A stretch of 64,000 nt of DNA from Alphaproteobacteria bacterium (GTDB taxonomy: Bacteria; Pseudomonadota; Alphaproteobacteria; Rhodobacterales; Rhodobacteraceae). The stretch lies in contig JAUIDE010000005.1 in NCBI GenBank assembly GCA_030429105.1, positions 25,148 through 89,147 on the forward strand, in the 5' to 3' direction. A program made the position numbers and the translations under genes. Under the pieces are notes generated by a model, which did no database searches, had not been told where the DNA came from, and saw only the letters and a list, made by a program, of their open reading frames with translations. Of the stretch, positions 34,317-42,795 are shown piece after piece (the stretch's first letter is position 1; each line of letters starts with the position of its first letter).

Positions 34317-34883
34317 TTGAGCGAGACGATGACGAGCGACGCCGAGGAGGTGCTGGGCCGCGTAAAGTGGTACGACGCCGGAAAAGGCTACGGCTTCGTC
34401 GCCACCGACGATGGCGGAGGCGACGTGCTTCTGCACGCCAACTGCCTTCGCCGCTCGAATCTCACTTCCGTGGCTGACGGCGCACGGATCCGCCTTACCG
34501 CCTATCGCGGCGATCGCGGTCGGCAGGCGCATGTCGTCCTCGAAGTGGAACAGCCGGCTACGATTGCGGCGGTGGTCGCGGCGCCGGAGCCGCCGAAACC
34601 CGCCAAGCCGACCGAAGTGCTCGCGGAGCTCACCAACGCCTCCGGCTGGTGCGCTGCGCGCATCAAGTGGTTCGACCGGGCGAAGGGCTTCGGCTTCGCC
34701 AACATCTTCGGCGACGAGGCGGACGTTTTCGTCCACATGGAGCTTGTCCGCGCAGCCGGCCTGCCCGATCTCGCGCCCGGCGAGGCGATCGCGGTCCGTG
34801 TCGCCGACGGGCCGCGCGGGCGCATGGCCTCCGAGGTCTGCGCCTGGGACGCGATGCCGCTCGTGATCGCGGGGGGCGACTGA
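34317..34883 (+). CDS. Protein with two cold-shock domains
   Basis: A 188-residue protein with two OB-fold cold-shock domains joined by a proline-rich linker (about 85-108). Domain 1 has GRVKWYDAGKGYGFVATDDG and VLLHANCLRRS, and domain 2 has ARIKWFDRAKGFGFANIFG and DVFVHMELVRA; these match RNP1 and RNP2 of nucleic-acid-binding CSDs. Tandem CSD proteins of this form are common in alphaproteobacteria and probably act as RNA chaperones. The frame can begin at TTG 34317, with GGTGGGGTGA just upstream, or at ATG 34329. The DUF192 gene follows directly. Confidence 0.9.
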   Translation: MSETMTSDAEEVLGRVKWYDAGKGYGFVATDDGGGDVLLHANCLRRSNLTSVADGARIRLTAYRGDRGRQAHVVLEVEQPATIAAVVAAPEPPKPAKPTEVLAELTNASGWCAARIKWFDRAKGFGFANIFGDEADVFVHMELVRAAGLPDLAPGEAIAVRVADGPRGRMASEVCAWDAMPLVIAGGD

Positions 34884-35359
34884 TCGGCGCCGGGCGGCTC
34901 GCCGCCGGCGTCGCCGGCCTCATCGCCCTCGTCGCTTCGGGGGCGGCGGGAGAAGGGGCCTGCGCCCCGGATCGGATCGACATCCGCACGGACAAGGGCG
35001 ACGTCAGCTACCGCGTCGAGATCGCCGACGACCCGGAAGAGCGTGCGCGCGGCCTGATGTTCCGGGAGGAGATGCCGAGGGACGCCGGCATGATCTTCGT
35101 CTATCCCGAGGCGCAGCCGATGGCCTTCTGGATGAAGAACACGCCTCTGCCGCTCGACATAGTCTTCATCAGCCGGCGCGGCGTGATTTGCGGGATCGCT
35201 GAGAACACCACGCCCTTCTCGGAGGAGTCGATCCCCTCCGGCTGCGCCGCGCAGGTCGCGCTCGAGGTCAATGCGGGCGAGGCGGCGGCGCAGGGGCTCA
35301 GGCGCGGCGCCGCCGTCCGCCATCCGGCGATCCTGGATCCGGTCTGGACCTGCGAATGA
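34880..35359 (+). CDS. DUF192 family exported protein (probable CTG start)
   Basis: About 159 residues. The mature domain is a typical DUF192: VSYRVEIADDPEERARGLMF, DAGMIFVYP, MAFWMKNTPLPLDIVFI, and a cysteine-containing end. A hydrophobic signal segment (GRLAAGVAGLIALVASGAAG) precedes it. There is no ATG, GTG or TTG in frame before that segment; the first in-frame candidate is CTG at 34880, which overlaps the stop of the cold-shock gene as CTGA, mirroring the ATGA/GTGA overlaps used throughout this window. The role of DUF192 proteins is unclear, perhaps envelope-related. Its stop overlaps the next gene (ATGA). Confidence 0.8.
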   Translation: MIGAGRLAAGVAGLIALVASGAAGEGACAPDRIDIRTDKGDVSYRVEIADDPEERARGLMFREEMPRDAGMIFVYPEAQPMAFWMKNTPLPLDIVFISRRGVICGIAENTTPFSEESIPSGCAAQVALEVNAGEAAAQGLRRGAAVRHPAILDPVWTCE

Positions 35360-36372
35360 GCCCGGCTGAGGCGGCGCGCGTGGCCGGGAACGCCATCGCG
35401 GCGCAGGTGCGCGCCATGGGGCGGGGGCCGTCCCGTGGGCGCGGCCTGACGCGGGAGGAGGCGCGGGAAGCGCTCGCCGCCATTCTCGCCGGCGAGGCCG
35501 CGCCGGAGGCGACGGGGGCGCTCCTCATGCTGATGCGGTATCGCGGCGAGAGCGCGGAGGAGATCGCGGGCTTCGTCGAGGCGCTCCGCGCGCGGCTCCC
35601 GCACTGGGCCGGCATTGGCGCGGCGGTGGACTGGCCCTCCTACGCCGCGGGGCGCACGCGCGGCCTGCCGCTCTTCCTTCTCGCGGCGCGGCTGGTCGCG
35701 GCTTCGGGCCGGCCTGTGATTCTGCATGGCTGGAACTCCCATCTCGACCATCCGGTGACGACGCGCCTCGGGGCCGAGGCTCTCGGCGTTCCCGTCGCCG
35801 AGAGCCCGGAGGCGACGCGCGCCGCGCTGGCCGGGGAGGGGATCGCCTATGTCCCGTTGGCTGCGCTGGACGGGGAGGCCTTGCGCCTCCTGCGGCTCAG
35901 GGAGGTGCTCGGCCTCCGCTCGCCGGTCAACACGGCGCTCCGCGCGCTCAATCCCACGGGATCCCCGGCCAGCGTGCAGGGCGTGTTCCATCCGCCCTAC
36001 CGCGCGCTCCAGGCGGACGCGGCGCGGCTACTCGGGCAGAAGGCGGTCGGCGTGCTGAAGGGCGGGGGCGGGGAGTTCGAGAGGCATCCGGGCAAGGCGG
36101 TCTCGCTCTTCGGCTTCCGGCCGGAGGGCGATTTCGCGCACGAGGCACCGGCGACGGAGGAGATCGCGCCGCGCAGGATGCGGGAGGAGGGCGCGGCGCC
36201 GAGCCCCGCGGCGCTCGCCGCGCTCTGGTCCGGCGCGGCGGAGGACGGGTTCGCGCGCGCCGTCGTCCTCGCCACTGCAGGCGCGGCGCTCCATGTCGCC
36301 GGGGCGGGAACGCTGGCGGAGGCCGAGCGCATGGCGGAACGGTTATGGGAGGAACGATGCAGGGCGCTCTGA
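35356..36372 (+). CDS. ybiB: YbiB/TrpD2-like glycosyl transferase family 3 protein
   Basis: A 338-residue relative of anthranilate phosphoribosyltransferase. The N-terminal helical domain (LTREEAREALAAILAGEAAPEATGALLMLMR) and the C-terminal alpha/beta domain with HGWNSHLDHPVTTRLGAEALG and SPVNTALRALNP fit TrpD2/YbiB. The phosphoribosyl pyrophosphate loops of true TrpD are changed, and E. coli YbiB binds nucleic acid; enzymatic phosphoribosyl transfer is therefore not expected. ATG overlaps the DUF192 stop (ATGA), and the end overlaps the next gene by 16 bases. Confidence 0.85.
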   Translation: MSPAEAARVAGNAIAAQVRAMGRGPSRGRGLTREEAREALAAILAGEAAPEATGALLMLMRYRGESAEEIAGFVEALRARLPHWAGIGAAVDWPSYAAGRTRGLPLFLLAARLVAASGRPVILHGWNSHLDHPVTTRLGAEALGVPVAESPEATRAALAGEGIAYVPLAALDGEALRLLRLREVLGLRSPVNTALRALNPTGSPASVQGVFHPPYRALQADAARLLGQKAVGVLKGGGGEFERHPGKAVSLFGFRPEGDFAHEAPATEEIAPRRMREEGAAPSPAALAALWSGAAEDGFARAVVLATAGAALHVAGAGTLAEAERMAERLWEERCRAL

Positions 36373-36893
36373 TCTTCGTGGCGCTGGAGGACGAATTGCC
36401 GGCCTCGGCCGTTCCTGGCCACCGCGTGATCTATACCGGCGTCGGCAAGGTGAACGCCGCCCTCGCCGCCGCCGCCGCCTTCGCCGCTTCGCGCCCGCCC
36501 ATCGCCGTGAACTACGGCACGGCCGGGGCGGTGACTCCCGGCCTCTCCGGGCTGATCGAGGCCGGCGCGGCGGCGCAGAGGGACATGGACATCCGCCCCC
36601 TCGGCCTCGCCCTCGGCGAGACGTTCGGGGATCGGGAGCCGCCGGTGCTGCGTTGGGCGGAAGGGCCGGTCGTCGGCACGGGGGACAATTTCGCCGCCGC
36701 GAGGCCGGAACTCGCCTGCGACCTCGTGGACATGGAGGCCTATGCGCTCGCAAAGGCCGCGATCCGCGCCGGAGTGCCTTTCCGCTGCCTGAAATACGTC
36801 ACTGACGCGGCGGACGAGGGCGCCGCGGCGGACTGGGCGGCGAACAAGGCGAAGGGCGCCGCGCTCTTCGCCGCCTGGCTCGCCGGGCTCTGA
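36357..36893 (+). CDS. Nucleoside phosphorylase/MTA-SAH nucleosidase-like protein
   Basis: A 178-residue PNP/UDP-family protein. Visible motifs are VGKVNAALAAAAAFAA, AVNYGTAGAV, VVGTGDNF and the DLVDMEAYALAKAA block, whose Met-Glu pair binds the ribose and whose preceding part holds the catalytic acid; KYVTDAAD follows. Family members hydrolyse adenosyl thioethers or phosphorolyse nucleosides. It is shorter than MtnN (about 230 residues), so the substrate is uncertain. ATG at 36357 has GGGAGG five bases before it and overlaps the ybiB end. A short GCGGG-CTTT-CCCGC hairpin (36896-36909) follows its stop. Confidence 0.82.
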   Translation: MQGALIFVALEDELPASAVPGHRVIYTGVGKVNAALAAAAAFAASRPPIAVNYGTAGAVTPGLSGLIEAGAAAQRDMDIRPLGLALGETFGDREPPVLRWAEGPVVGTGDNFAAARPELACDLVDMEAYALAKAAIRAGVPFRCLKYVTDAADEGAAADWAANKAKGAALFAAWLAGL

Positions 36894-36938
36894 TCGCGGG
36901 CTTTCCCGCCGGGCGCGAAAGGGGTATTGAGGCCCGGT

Positions 36939-37015
36939 CGGAGCGTAGCGCAGCCTGGTAGCGCATCTGCTTTGGGAGCAGAGGGCCGGAGGTTCGAATC
37001 CTCTCGCTCCGACCA
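36939..37015 (+). tRNA. tRNA-Pro (anticodon TGG)
   Basis: A 77-base cloverleaf with encoded CCA. The acceptor arms CGGAGCG (36939-36945) and CGCTCCG (37005-37011) pair fully. The anticodon stem TCTGC/GCAGA encloses TTTGGGA, giving anticodon TGG at 36973-36975, which reads proline CCN codons. The T-arm is GGAGG-TTCGAAT-CCTCT. Confidence 0.96.
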
Positions 37016-37068
37016 TTCCCCTTTCCCGCGCGCTGGCCATTCGCCTCGCTTCGCGCTAGGTAACCGGC

Positions 37069-37269
37069 ATGGCCACCACGCTCTTCTATGCGGCGATCGC
37101 CGCCTGTCTCGTCGTCCTCGCCGTTCTCGCGGTCGGGGTGTTCTCTTTTGCCAAGGGCGGAGAGTTCAACAGAAAGTACGCCAACAAGATCATGCGGCTC
37201 CGCATCGTCACACAGGCGATCGCGGTCGTGTTGATCCTCGCGGCGGTTCTTGCGCGGCAGGGGGGCTGA
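37069..37269 (+). CDS. Twin-transmembrane HIG1-domain protein
   Basis: A 66-residue membrane protein with helices at about 7-26 and 47-63 joined by GGEFNRKYANKIMRLRI, the HIG1-like loop found in small alphaproteobacterial proteins. HIG1 proteins are associated with respiratory complexes. It lies one base before the cobalamin adenosyltransferase gene; that pairing is frequent in Rhodobacterales and is probably only positional. Confidence 0.85.
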   Translation: MATTLFYAAIAACLVVLAVLAVGVFSFAKGGEFNRKYANKIMRLRIVTQAIAVVLILAAVLARQGG

Positions 37270-37270
37270 G

Positions 37271-37843
37271 ATGGTCGTTCTCAACCGCATCTACACGCGC
37301 ACCGGCGACGGCGGCGACACCGCGCTCGGCGACGGGGCCCGCGTGCCGAAACATGCCCTTCGCGTTTCCGCCTACGGGACGACGGACGAGACGAACGCCT
37401 GCATCGGCCTCGCCCGCCTCCACGCCGCAGGCGCAATGGACGATGCGCTTGGCCGCATCCAGAATGACCTCTTCGATCTCGGCGCCGATCTCTGCGTTCC
37501 GGACATGGAATCTGACGCGACGGCGGAGTACCCGCGCCTCCGCATGACCGAGGGGCAGGTCGAGAGGCTGGAGCGGGAAATCGACGAGATGAACGAGCGC
37601 ATCCCGCCGCTCCGCTCCTTCGTCCTGCCGGGCGGCTCCGCCCTCGCCGCCCATCTTCACCTTTGCCGAACAGTCTGCCGCAGGGCGGAGCGGCTGACGA
37701 CGGAACTTTCCGCGGCCGAGCCCGTTAACACCGCGGCGCTGAAGTATCTGAACCGTCTGTCGGACTGGTTCTTCGTCGCCTCCCGCGCCGCCAATGACGA
37801 CGGCGCGCGGGACGTGCTCTGGGTTCCCGGCGCCAACCGCTGA
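37271..37843 (+). CDS. pduO: Cob(I)yrinic acid a,c-diamide/cobalamin adenosyltransferase, PduO type
   Basis: A 190-residue PduO-type ATP:corrinoid adenosyltransferase, which transfers the 5'-deoxyadenosyl group of ATP to Co(I). The N-terminus IYTRTGDGGDTALGDG is the phosphate-binding motif, VSAYGTTDETNACIG follows, and the C-terminal CRTVCRRAERL and LNRLSDWFFVASR complete the active site. ATG at 37271 comes one base after the HIG1 stop. It supplies adenosylcobalamin for mutases such as methylmalonyl-CoA mutase, none of which is in this window. Confidence 0.93.
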   Translation: MVVLNRIYTRTGDGGDTALGDGARVPKHALRVSAYGTTDETNACIGLARLHAAGAMDDALGRIQNDLFDLGADLCVPDMESDATAEYPRLRMTEGQVERLEREIDEMNERIPPLRSFVLPGGSALAAHLHLCRTVCRRAERLTTELSAAEPVNTAALKYLNRLSDWFFVASRAANDDGARDVLWVPGANR

Positions 37844-37917
37844 GCGCATCGTGGCGCCGGAGCGGAACGGGGTGTAGCCTTCGGCTGCAAGATCCGAAAA
37901 GCCGAGGGGAAACGCCA

Positions 37918-38727
37918 ATGAAACTCGAGATCGGTCCACAGGACAGCATCTTCTATCTTCACGAGCCGCCTTCGCGCGAGAGGGCGCCGACCTTCTTCTT
38001 TGTGAACGCCCTGACCGGTTCGACCGACCATTGGGAGGCGAAGATCGGCCCGGCCCTGCGCGCGGCCGGCTTCGGCACGCTCAGCTACAATTTCCGTGGC
38101 CAGGCGGGGAGCGACTTCTCGCCCGCGATCGAACTCACAAACGACCTGATTGTGGGAGACATCGTTCGCCTCAACGAAGCCCTGCGCCCGCAGCGGCCAA
38201 TCCTTGTCGGCCTGTCCATCGGCGGGCTCTTCGCGGCGCAGGCGCGGAGAGCCGGGGTGGATGCGGAGGGGCTCGTCCTTCTCAACACCCTCCGAAAGAT
38301 CGGGCCGCGCATCGCCTGGATGAACGAGGCCCTGCCCATCGTCGTCGCCGAGGGCGGGGTGCGTATGTTCATGGACGCGACCTTCCCCCTGATCGTAAAC
38401 CCGGAATATCTCGCGGCGGCGCGCCCGAACTTCCTGAAGGGCGGCTACGAGCCGCTCGACCCCGCGCACGGCCACATGAACCTGATGCGCAACTCGCCCA
38501 ACACTGACTGGAATTTCGACTGGGCGAGCCTCGACCTGCCAGTTCTTTCGATCACCGGCTGGCATGACCGCGTGTTCCGCGACCCGGAGGTCATCGACGA
38601 ACTTTCCGCTCTCCTGCCGGAGGTCCGGCGCGAGGAATGGGAGGATTGCGGACATCTCGTGCCGCTTGAGCGGCCCGAGCGCCTCGCAGAGCGGCTGATC
38701 GGCTTCGGGCGCGAGATCGAGGGCTGA
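37918..38727 (+). CDS. Alpha/beta hydrolase
   Basis: A 269-residue alpha/beta-hydrolase fold protein. The nucleophile elbow is GLSIGG (Ser near residue 100), the acid is probably Asp in ITGWHDRVF near 218, and the histidine lies in DCGHLVPLE near 243. An oxyanion-side loop NALTGSTDHW follows the first strand. It ends 65 bases before the MscS-type channel gene, with a strong palindrome in between. No specific substrate family is apparent. Confidence 0.85.
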   Translation: MKLEIGPQDSIFYLHEPPSRERAPTFFFVNALTGSTDHWEAKIGPALRAAGFGTLSYNFRGQAGSDFSPAIELTNDLIVGDIVRLNEALRPQRPILVGLSIGGLFAAQARRAGVDAEGLVLLNTLRKIGPRIAWMNEALPIVVAEGGVRMFMDATFPLIVNPEYLAAARPNFLKGGYEPLDPAHGHMNLMRNSPNTDWNFDWASLDLPVLSITGWHDRVFRDPEVIDELSALLPEVRREEWEDCGHLVPLERPERLAERLIGFGREIEG

Positions 38728-38757
38728 GCGCACTGCGCCGGCCTCGACGATGATCGA

Positions 38758-38778
38758 CGCGGCGGGCCGCCCGCCGCG
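38758..38778 (+). terminator. Perfect 21-bp palindrome, terminator- or attenuator-like
   Basis: CGCGGCGGGC (38758-38767) and GCCCGCCGCG (38769-38778) are exact inverted repeats around a single C. In RNA this makes a very stable hairpin with a small loop, ending 14 bases before the channel gene start. There is no T-run, so it may terminate the hydrolase message poorly or limit read-through and translation of the channel gene. Confidence 0.5.
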
Positions 38779-38792
38779 GGAAAGGATGATGG

Positions 38793-40970
38793 ATGTTCAA
38801 ACTGCTTGGCGCGCTTGCGTTTTTCCTTCTGTCTCTCGTTGCGGTTCCTGTCGCCGCGCAGACGAACGCGGACCCTTCCGCCGCGCTCGCCGAGATCCTG
38901 AAGGATGACGCCGCCCGCGCCGCGCTGATCGAGCGGCTGGAGCAGGCGGCGGCGGAAGCCGCGCCCGATCCTGAGCCTGTTCCCCTCGGTCGTCGCCTTG
39001 CGGAGCTGTCGAAGGGCGCGATCGAGCAGGCCGCGGGTTCGGCGACGGGCCTCTGGGCCGAGATCGCCCGCGCTCCCGAAGCCTTCCGCGCCCTCGGCCT
39101 CGACGAGATCGAGGAGCTGATCCAGGCGCTCACCGACCTCGCCCTCGTCATCTTCGTGACCGTCGCGATCTACTATGTTCTCCGGACGCTGGCGAAGCCG
39201 CGCTTTCGCCGGATAGGGGCGGAGGCGGCTTCAGGCGGCGTTCTGCGCCTCGTCGCGCTCGTCGTGGTCTCCGTGTTGATCGACGCGGCGATTGTCGGCG
39301 TCGCCTGGGGCGCTGGATACGCCGCCTCCTTCGGGCTCATCGGCTCGGCGGGGGAGGTCGGCGTGCGGCAGGCGCTCTATCTCAACGCCTTCCTTCTCAT
39401 CGGGCTCGTCCGGGTTGGTCTTCGCGCCGTTCTCTCGCCGTCGGCTCCGGAGCTTCGCCTCCTGCGGATTCCGAATTCGGGGGCGGAGATGCTGGCGCGG
39501 CTGTTCGGGCTCATCGCTTCGATCATCGGTTACGGCCAGCTCCTGATCGCGCCTATCGCCGCGCGGCAGATCTCCTCCGCGGCGGGGGCGGCCGTCTCGA
39601 CGCTGCTCGCGCTGGTCGGGATCCTGCTCGCCGTGCGGCTTGTGCTGAAAGGGCGGCGGCCCGTCGCCGCCTGGCTCCTCGAACGCGAGCACGAAGGAGA
39701 GCGGGGGGGCCTCGCCCGCTTTTTCGCCGCGAACTGGCATCTTCCGGTTCTCCTCTGGCTCTTCGCGCTCTTCGTCGTCATCGCCGCGCGGCCGGACGGC
39801 GTGATCTGGCCGGTTCTCGCCGCCTCCGCCGAAGTGCTTGCGGCCATAGTCGCCGGCGCCATCGCCGCCGCGCTGCTCTCGCGCTCCATCGCCCGCGGCG
39901 TCCACATGCCCGAGCGGGTGCGACATCGCCTGCCGCTGCTGGAGCAAAGGCTGAACCTCTTCGTGCCGAAGGCGCTGTCTCTCGCGCGGGCGCTGATCGT
40001 GATCGTCGTCGTCGCTTTCGCCCTCGACAGGGCGGGGTTGTTCGATTTCGGCGGCTGGCTTTCCGGCGCGAGCGGCGCGCGGCTGACCTCGGCGCTGGTC
40101 TCTGTCGCGCTGATCCTGACCCTGACCTTCGCGCTCTGGGTCGCGCTCGCCTCATGGATCGACTACAGGCTGAACCCGGATTTCGGCGCCCGCCCGACCT
40201 CACGGGAGGAGACGCTGCTCTCCCTCCTCAAGAATGCCGCGACCATCGTCATCGTCGTCTTCTCGGCGATGTTCATCCTCTCCGAGATCGGCGTGAACAT
40301 CGCGCCGCTGATCGCCTCCGCCGGCGTCTTCGGTCTCGCCATCGGCTTCGGCGCGCAGAAGATGGTGCAGGACATCATCACCGGCGTCTTCATCCAGTTC
40401 GAGAATGCGATGAATGTCGGCGACGTCGTCTCCCTCAACGGGACCACCGGCGTGGTGGAGAAGCTGACCATCCGCTCCGTGAGCCTCAGGGACGTCGAGG
40501 GCTGCTTCCATATCATCCCATTCTCCTCGGTCGACATGGTGTCCAACTTCACCAAGGATTTCGCCTTCTTCGTCGCGGACATGGGCATCGCCTACAGGGA
40601 GGATGTTTCGGAGGCGAAACTGGCGATGCATGACGCCTTCGACGCCCTGAAGCAGGATCCGGAGCACGCGCCGAACATCCTCGCGCCGCTCCAGTGGTTC
40701 GGCCTTCAGGCGCTGGCGGACAGCGCAGTCGTGCTGCGCGCGCGGATCAAGTGCGCGCCGGGCACGCAATGGGCCACGGGCCGCGCCTACAACGAGATCT
40801 GCAAGCGCATCTTTGACGAGCGGGGCATCGAGATCCCCTTCCCGCACCAGACGGTCTATTTCGGCGTGGACAAGCGCGGCGAGGCGCCGCCCCTCCATAT
40901 CGCGACGGAGCCCCCCGCGCCCTCCTCAGGCGAGGTGAAGGCGAAAGAAGGCCAGCGTCCGCTCCCATGA
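38793..40970 (+). CDS. Large MscS-family mechanosensitive channel
   Basis: A 725-residue inner-membrane protein resembling the long MscS homologues (YbiO/MscM class). It has a signal peptide (LLGALAFFLLSLVAVPVAA), a short periplasmic helical domain to about 100, some ten membrane helices, then the MscS core. The pore helix and following beta domain are seen at IASAGVFGLAIGFGAQKMVQ and DIITGVFIQFENAMNVGDVV, with HIIPFSSVDMVSNFTKDF in the C-terminal cytoplasmic cage. It releases solutes on hypo-osmotic shock. Its last 15 codons overlap, on the opposite strand, the end of the dienelactone hydrolase gene. Confidence 0.92.
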   Translation: MFKLLGALAFFLLSLVAVPVAAQTNADPSAALAEILKDDAARAALIERLEQAAAEAAPDPEPVPLGRRLAELSKGAIEQAAGSATGLWAEIARAPEAFRALGLDEIEELIQALTDLALVIFVTVAIYYVLRTLAKPRFRRIGAEAASGGVLRLVALVVVSVLIDAAIVGVAWGAGYAASFGLIGSAGEVGVRQALYLNAFLLIGLVRVGLRAVLSPSAPELRLLRIPNSGAEMLARLFGLIASIIGYGQLLIAPIAARQISSAAGAAVSTLLALVGILLAVRLVLKGRRPVAAWLLEREHEGERGGLARFFAANWHLPVLLWLFALFVVIAARPDGVIWPVLAASAEVLAAIVAGAIAAALLSRSIARGVHMPERVRHRLPLLEQRLNLFVPKALSLARALIVIVVVAFALDRAGLFDFGGWLSGASGARLTSALVSVALILTLTFALWVALASWIDYRLNPDFGARPTSREETLLSLLKNAATIVIVVFSAMFILSEIGVNIAPLIASAGVFGLAIGFGAQKMVQDIITGVFIQFENAMNVGDVVSLNGTTGVVEKLTIRSVSLRDVEGCFHIIPFSSVDMVSNFTKDFAFFVADMGIAYREDVSEAKLAMHDAFDALKQDPEHAPNILAPLQWFGLQALADSAVVLRARIKCAPGTQWATGRAYNEICKRIFDERGIEIPFPHQTVYFGVDKRGEAPPLHIATEPPAPSSGEVKAKEGQRPLP

Positions 40971-41810
40971 AAGCGTGGCGGCCTCCTCGTCATAGCGGGG
41001 CGTCGTGTCGTTGTGAAAGCCGTGCTGCGTTCCCTGGTAGAGATGCGCCTCATAGGCCTTCCCGTGTTCGCGGAGCGCGACCTCATAGGCTGGCCAGCCC
41101 GCGTTGATGCGGGGGTCGTTCTCCGCATAATGGAGAAGGAGAGGGGCGCGGATCGCCGGAACCTCCTCCACGGCGACCTGCCGGCCGTAGTAGGGAACGG
41201 AAGCCGCCATCTCCGGATAGTTCGCGGCGAGCGCGTTGCAGACACCGCCGCCATAGCAGAAGCCGACCGCGCCAACCTTTCCCGTGCTTTCGGGATGCGT
41301 CAGCAGATGCTCGAAGCCCGCGCAGAAATCCTCCATCAGTTTCGCCGGGTCGAGGCTCGCCTGCATCTCGCGGCCCTGCTCGTCCGTCCCCGGATATCCG
41401 CCGAGCGGGGAGAGTCCGTCCGGTCCAAGGGCGAGGAAGCCGGCCTTGGCCGTGCGCCGCACCACATCCTCAATGTAGGGGTTGAGCCCCCGGTTCTCAT
41501 GGACGACCAGCACCGCGGGAAGCGGGCCGGCGGCGCCCGCGGGCTTAGCCATCAGGCCGCGGATCGTTCCGTGTCCCTCGGGGGAGGGATATTCGACGCG
41601 TCTCAATTCGATCGCCGGGTCGTCGGGCGGAACCTGATTCGCTCGGGCGTAGTCGGGCGACAGCGCAGCCAAGGCCGCAGCCGCCGCGGCGGCGCCGACG
41701 ACTGCGCCCGCGCGGTCCAGAAACTCCCGCCGCGTGACGCGGCCGTGCACGTAGCCGTCGAAAAGTTCCAGAACGAAAGGATCGAAGTCGGCGGCTGACT
41801 TGCGTTTCAT
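40926..41810 (-). CDS. Dienelactone hydrolase family protein with Tat signal
   Basis: A 294-residue protein. After a short N-terminal stretch there is a twin-arginine-like signal (VTRREFLDRAGAVVGAAAAA, residues about 24-44), so it is probably exported. The hydrolase triad is Cys in GFCYGGG, Asp in ENDPRIN and His in TQHGFHN, with the oxyanion loop at VVHENRGLNPYI. ATG at 41810 is chosen over an upstream in-frame start because it opens the usual MKRKSAADFDPFV N-terminus. Family members hydrolyse dienelactones and other esters; the export suggests a non-catabolic or detoxifying role. Convergent with the channel gene, overlapping by 45 bases. Confidence 0.9.
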   Translation of the reverse strand: MKRKSAADFDPFVLELFDGYVHGRVTRREFLDRAGAVVGAAAAAAALAALSPDYARANQVPPDDPAIELRRVEYPSPEGHGTIRGLMAKPAGAAGPLPAVLVVHENRGLNPYIEDVVRRTAKAGFLALGPDGLSPLGGYPGTDEQGREMQASLDPAKLMEDFCAGFEHLLTHPESTGKVGAVGFCYGGGVCNALAANYPEMAASVPYYGRQVAVEEVPAIRAPLLLHYAENDPRINAGWPAYEVALREHGKAYEAHLYQGTQHGFHNDTTPRYDEEAATLSWERTLAFFRLHLA

Positions 41811-42033
41811 GGCGTGGGCTCCCGCATCTCCAGCCGGAACGGTAGTCCGAACCGGGGCGATGGCGAAGGGTTGATTATTGACGCTTACGTTAACGTCAAA
41901 TAGATCGGAACCCACAGGAGCGGCGAATCGGCGCCCGAAAGGCCGGATTCAGACGATGACCCGCAGGCGGAAGCGGCGTAGAACCGCCGCAAAGTGAATC
42001 GCCCCGGGAGGGGCGCGACAAGGAGAGACGCGC

Positions 42034-42795
42034 ATGAAGGTGCTGGTGCCGGTCAAGCGCGTGATCGACTACAACGTGAAGGTCCGCGTGAAGGCGGACG
42101 GATCGGGCGTCGATCTCGCGAATGTGAAGATGTCGATGAACCCGTTCGACGAGATCGCGGTCGAGCAGGCCATCCGTCTTAAGGAGGCCGGCAAGGCGGA
42201 GGAGATCGTCGCCGTCTCCATCGGGGTGAAGCAGGCGCAGGAGACGCTGCGGACGGCGCTCGCCATGGGCGCGGACCGCGCGATCCTGATCGTCGCGGCG
42301 GACGACGTGAACACGGATATCGAGCCGCTCGCCGTCGCGAAACTTCTGAAGGCGGTGGCGGACGAGGAGCAGCCGGGGCTGATCCTCTGCGGCAAGCAGG
42401 CGATCGACAACGACATGAACGCGACGGGGCAGATGCTCGCCGCGCTGCTCGGCTGGGCGCAGGCGACCTTCACCTCCGAACTCGAGATCGAGAACGGGCA
42501 GGCGAAGGCGACGCGGGAAGTGGATGGCGGGCTCCAGGTCATCTCCGTGAAGATGCCGGCTGTCGTCTCCGTCGACCTCCGGCTCAACGAGCCGCGCTAC
42601 GCCTCGCTGCCGAACATCATGAAGGCGAAGAAGAAGCCGCTGGATGAGAAGACGCCGGCGGATTATGGGGTGGACGTCGCCCCGCGCCTCTCCGTTGTCT
42701 CGACCTCCGAGCCTGCGACCCGCAAGGCGGGGGTGAAGGTGGCGGACGTCGCCGAACTCGTCTCCAAGCTCAAGAACGAAGCGGGGGTGCTCTGA
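42034..42795 (+). CDS. etfB: Electron transfer flavoprotein subunit beta
   Basis: A 253-residue protein with full ETF-beta character: [20 protein letters not shown] at the start, [16 protein letters not shown], the AMP-binding [18 protein letters not shown] near residue 130, and [19 protein letters not shown] near 185, the recognition-loop region. Together with EtfA it collects electrons from acyl-CoA and other dehydrogenases and delivers them to ETF-ubiquinone oxidoreductase. GGAG-containing sequence lies about 10 bases upstream of ATG, and the gene overlaps etfA by one base. Confidence 0.97.
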   Translation: MKVLVPVKRVIDYNVKVRVKADGSGVDLANVKMSMNPFDEIAVEQAIRLKEAGKAEEIVAVSIGVKQAQETLRTALAMGADRAILIVAADDVNTDIEPLAVAKLLKAVADEEQPGLILCGKQAIDNDMNATGQMLAALLGWAQATFTSELEIENGQAKATREVDGGLQVISVKMPAVVSVDLRLNEPRYASLPNIMKAKKKPLDEKTPADYGVDVAPRLSVVSTSEPATRKAGVKVADVAELVSKLKNEAGVL

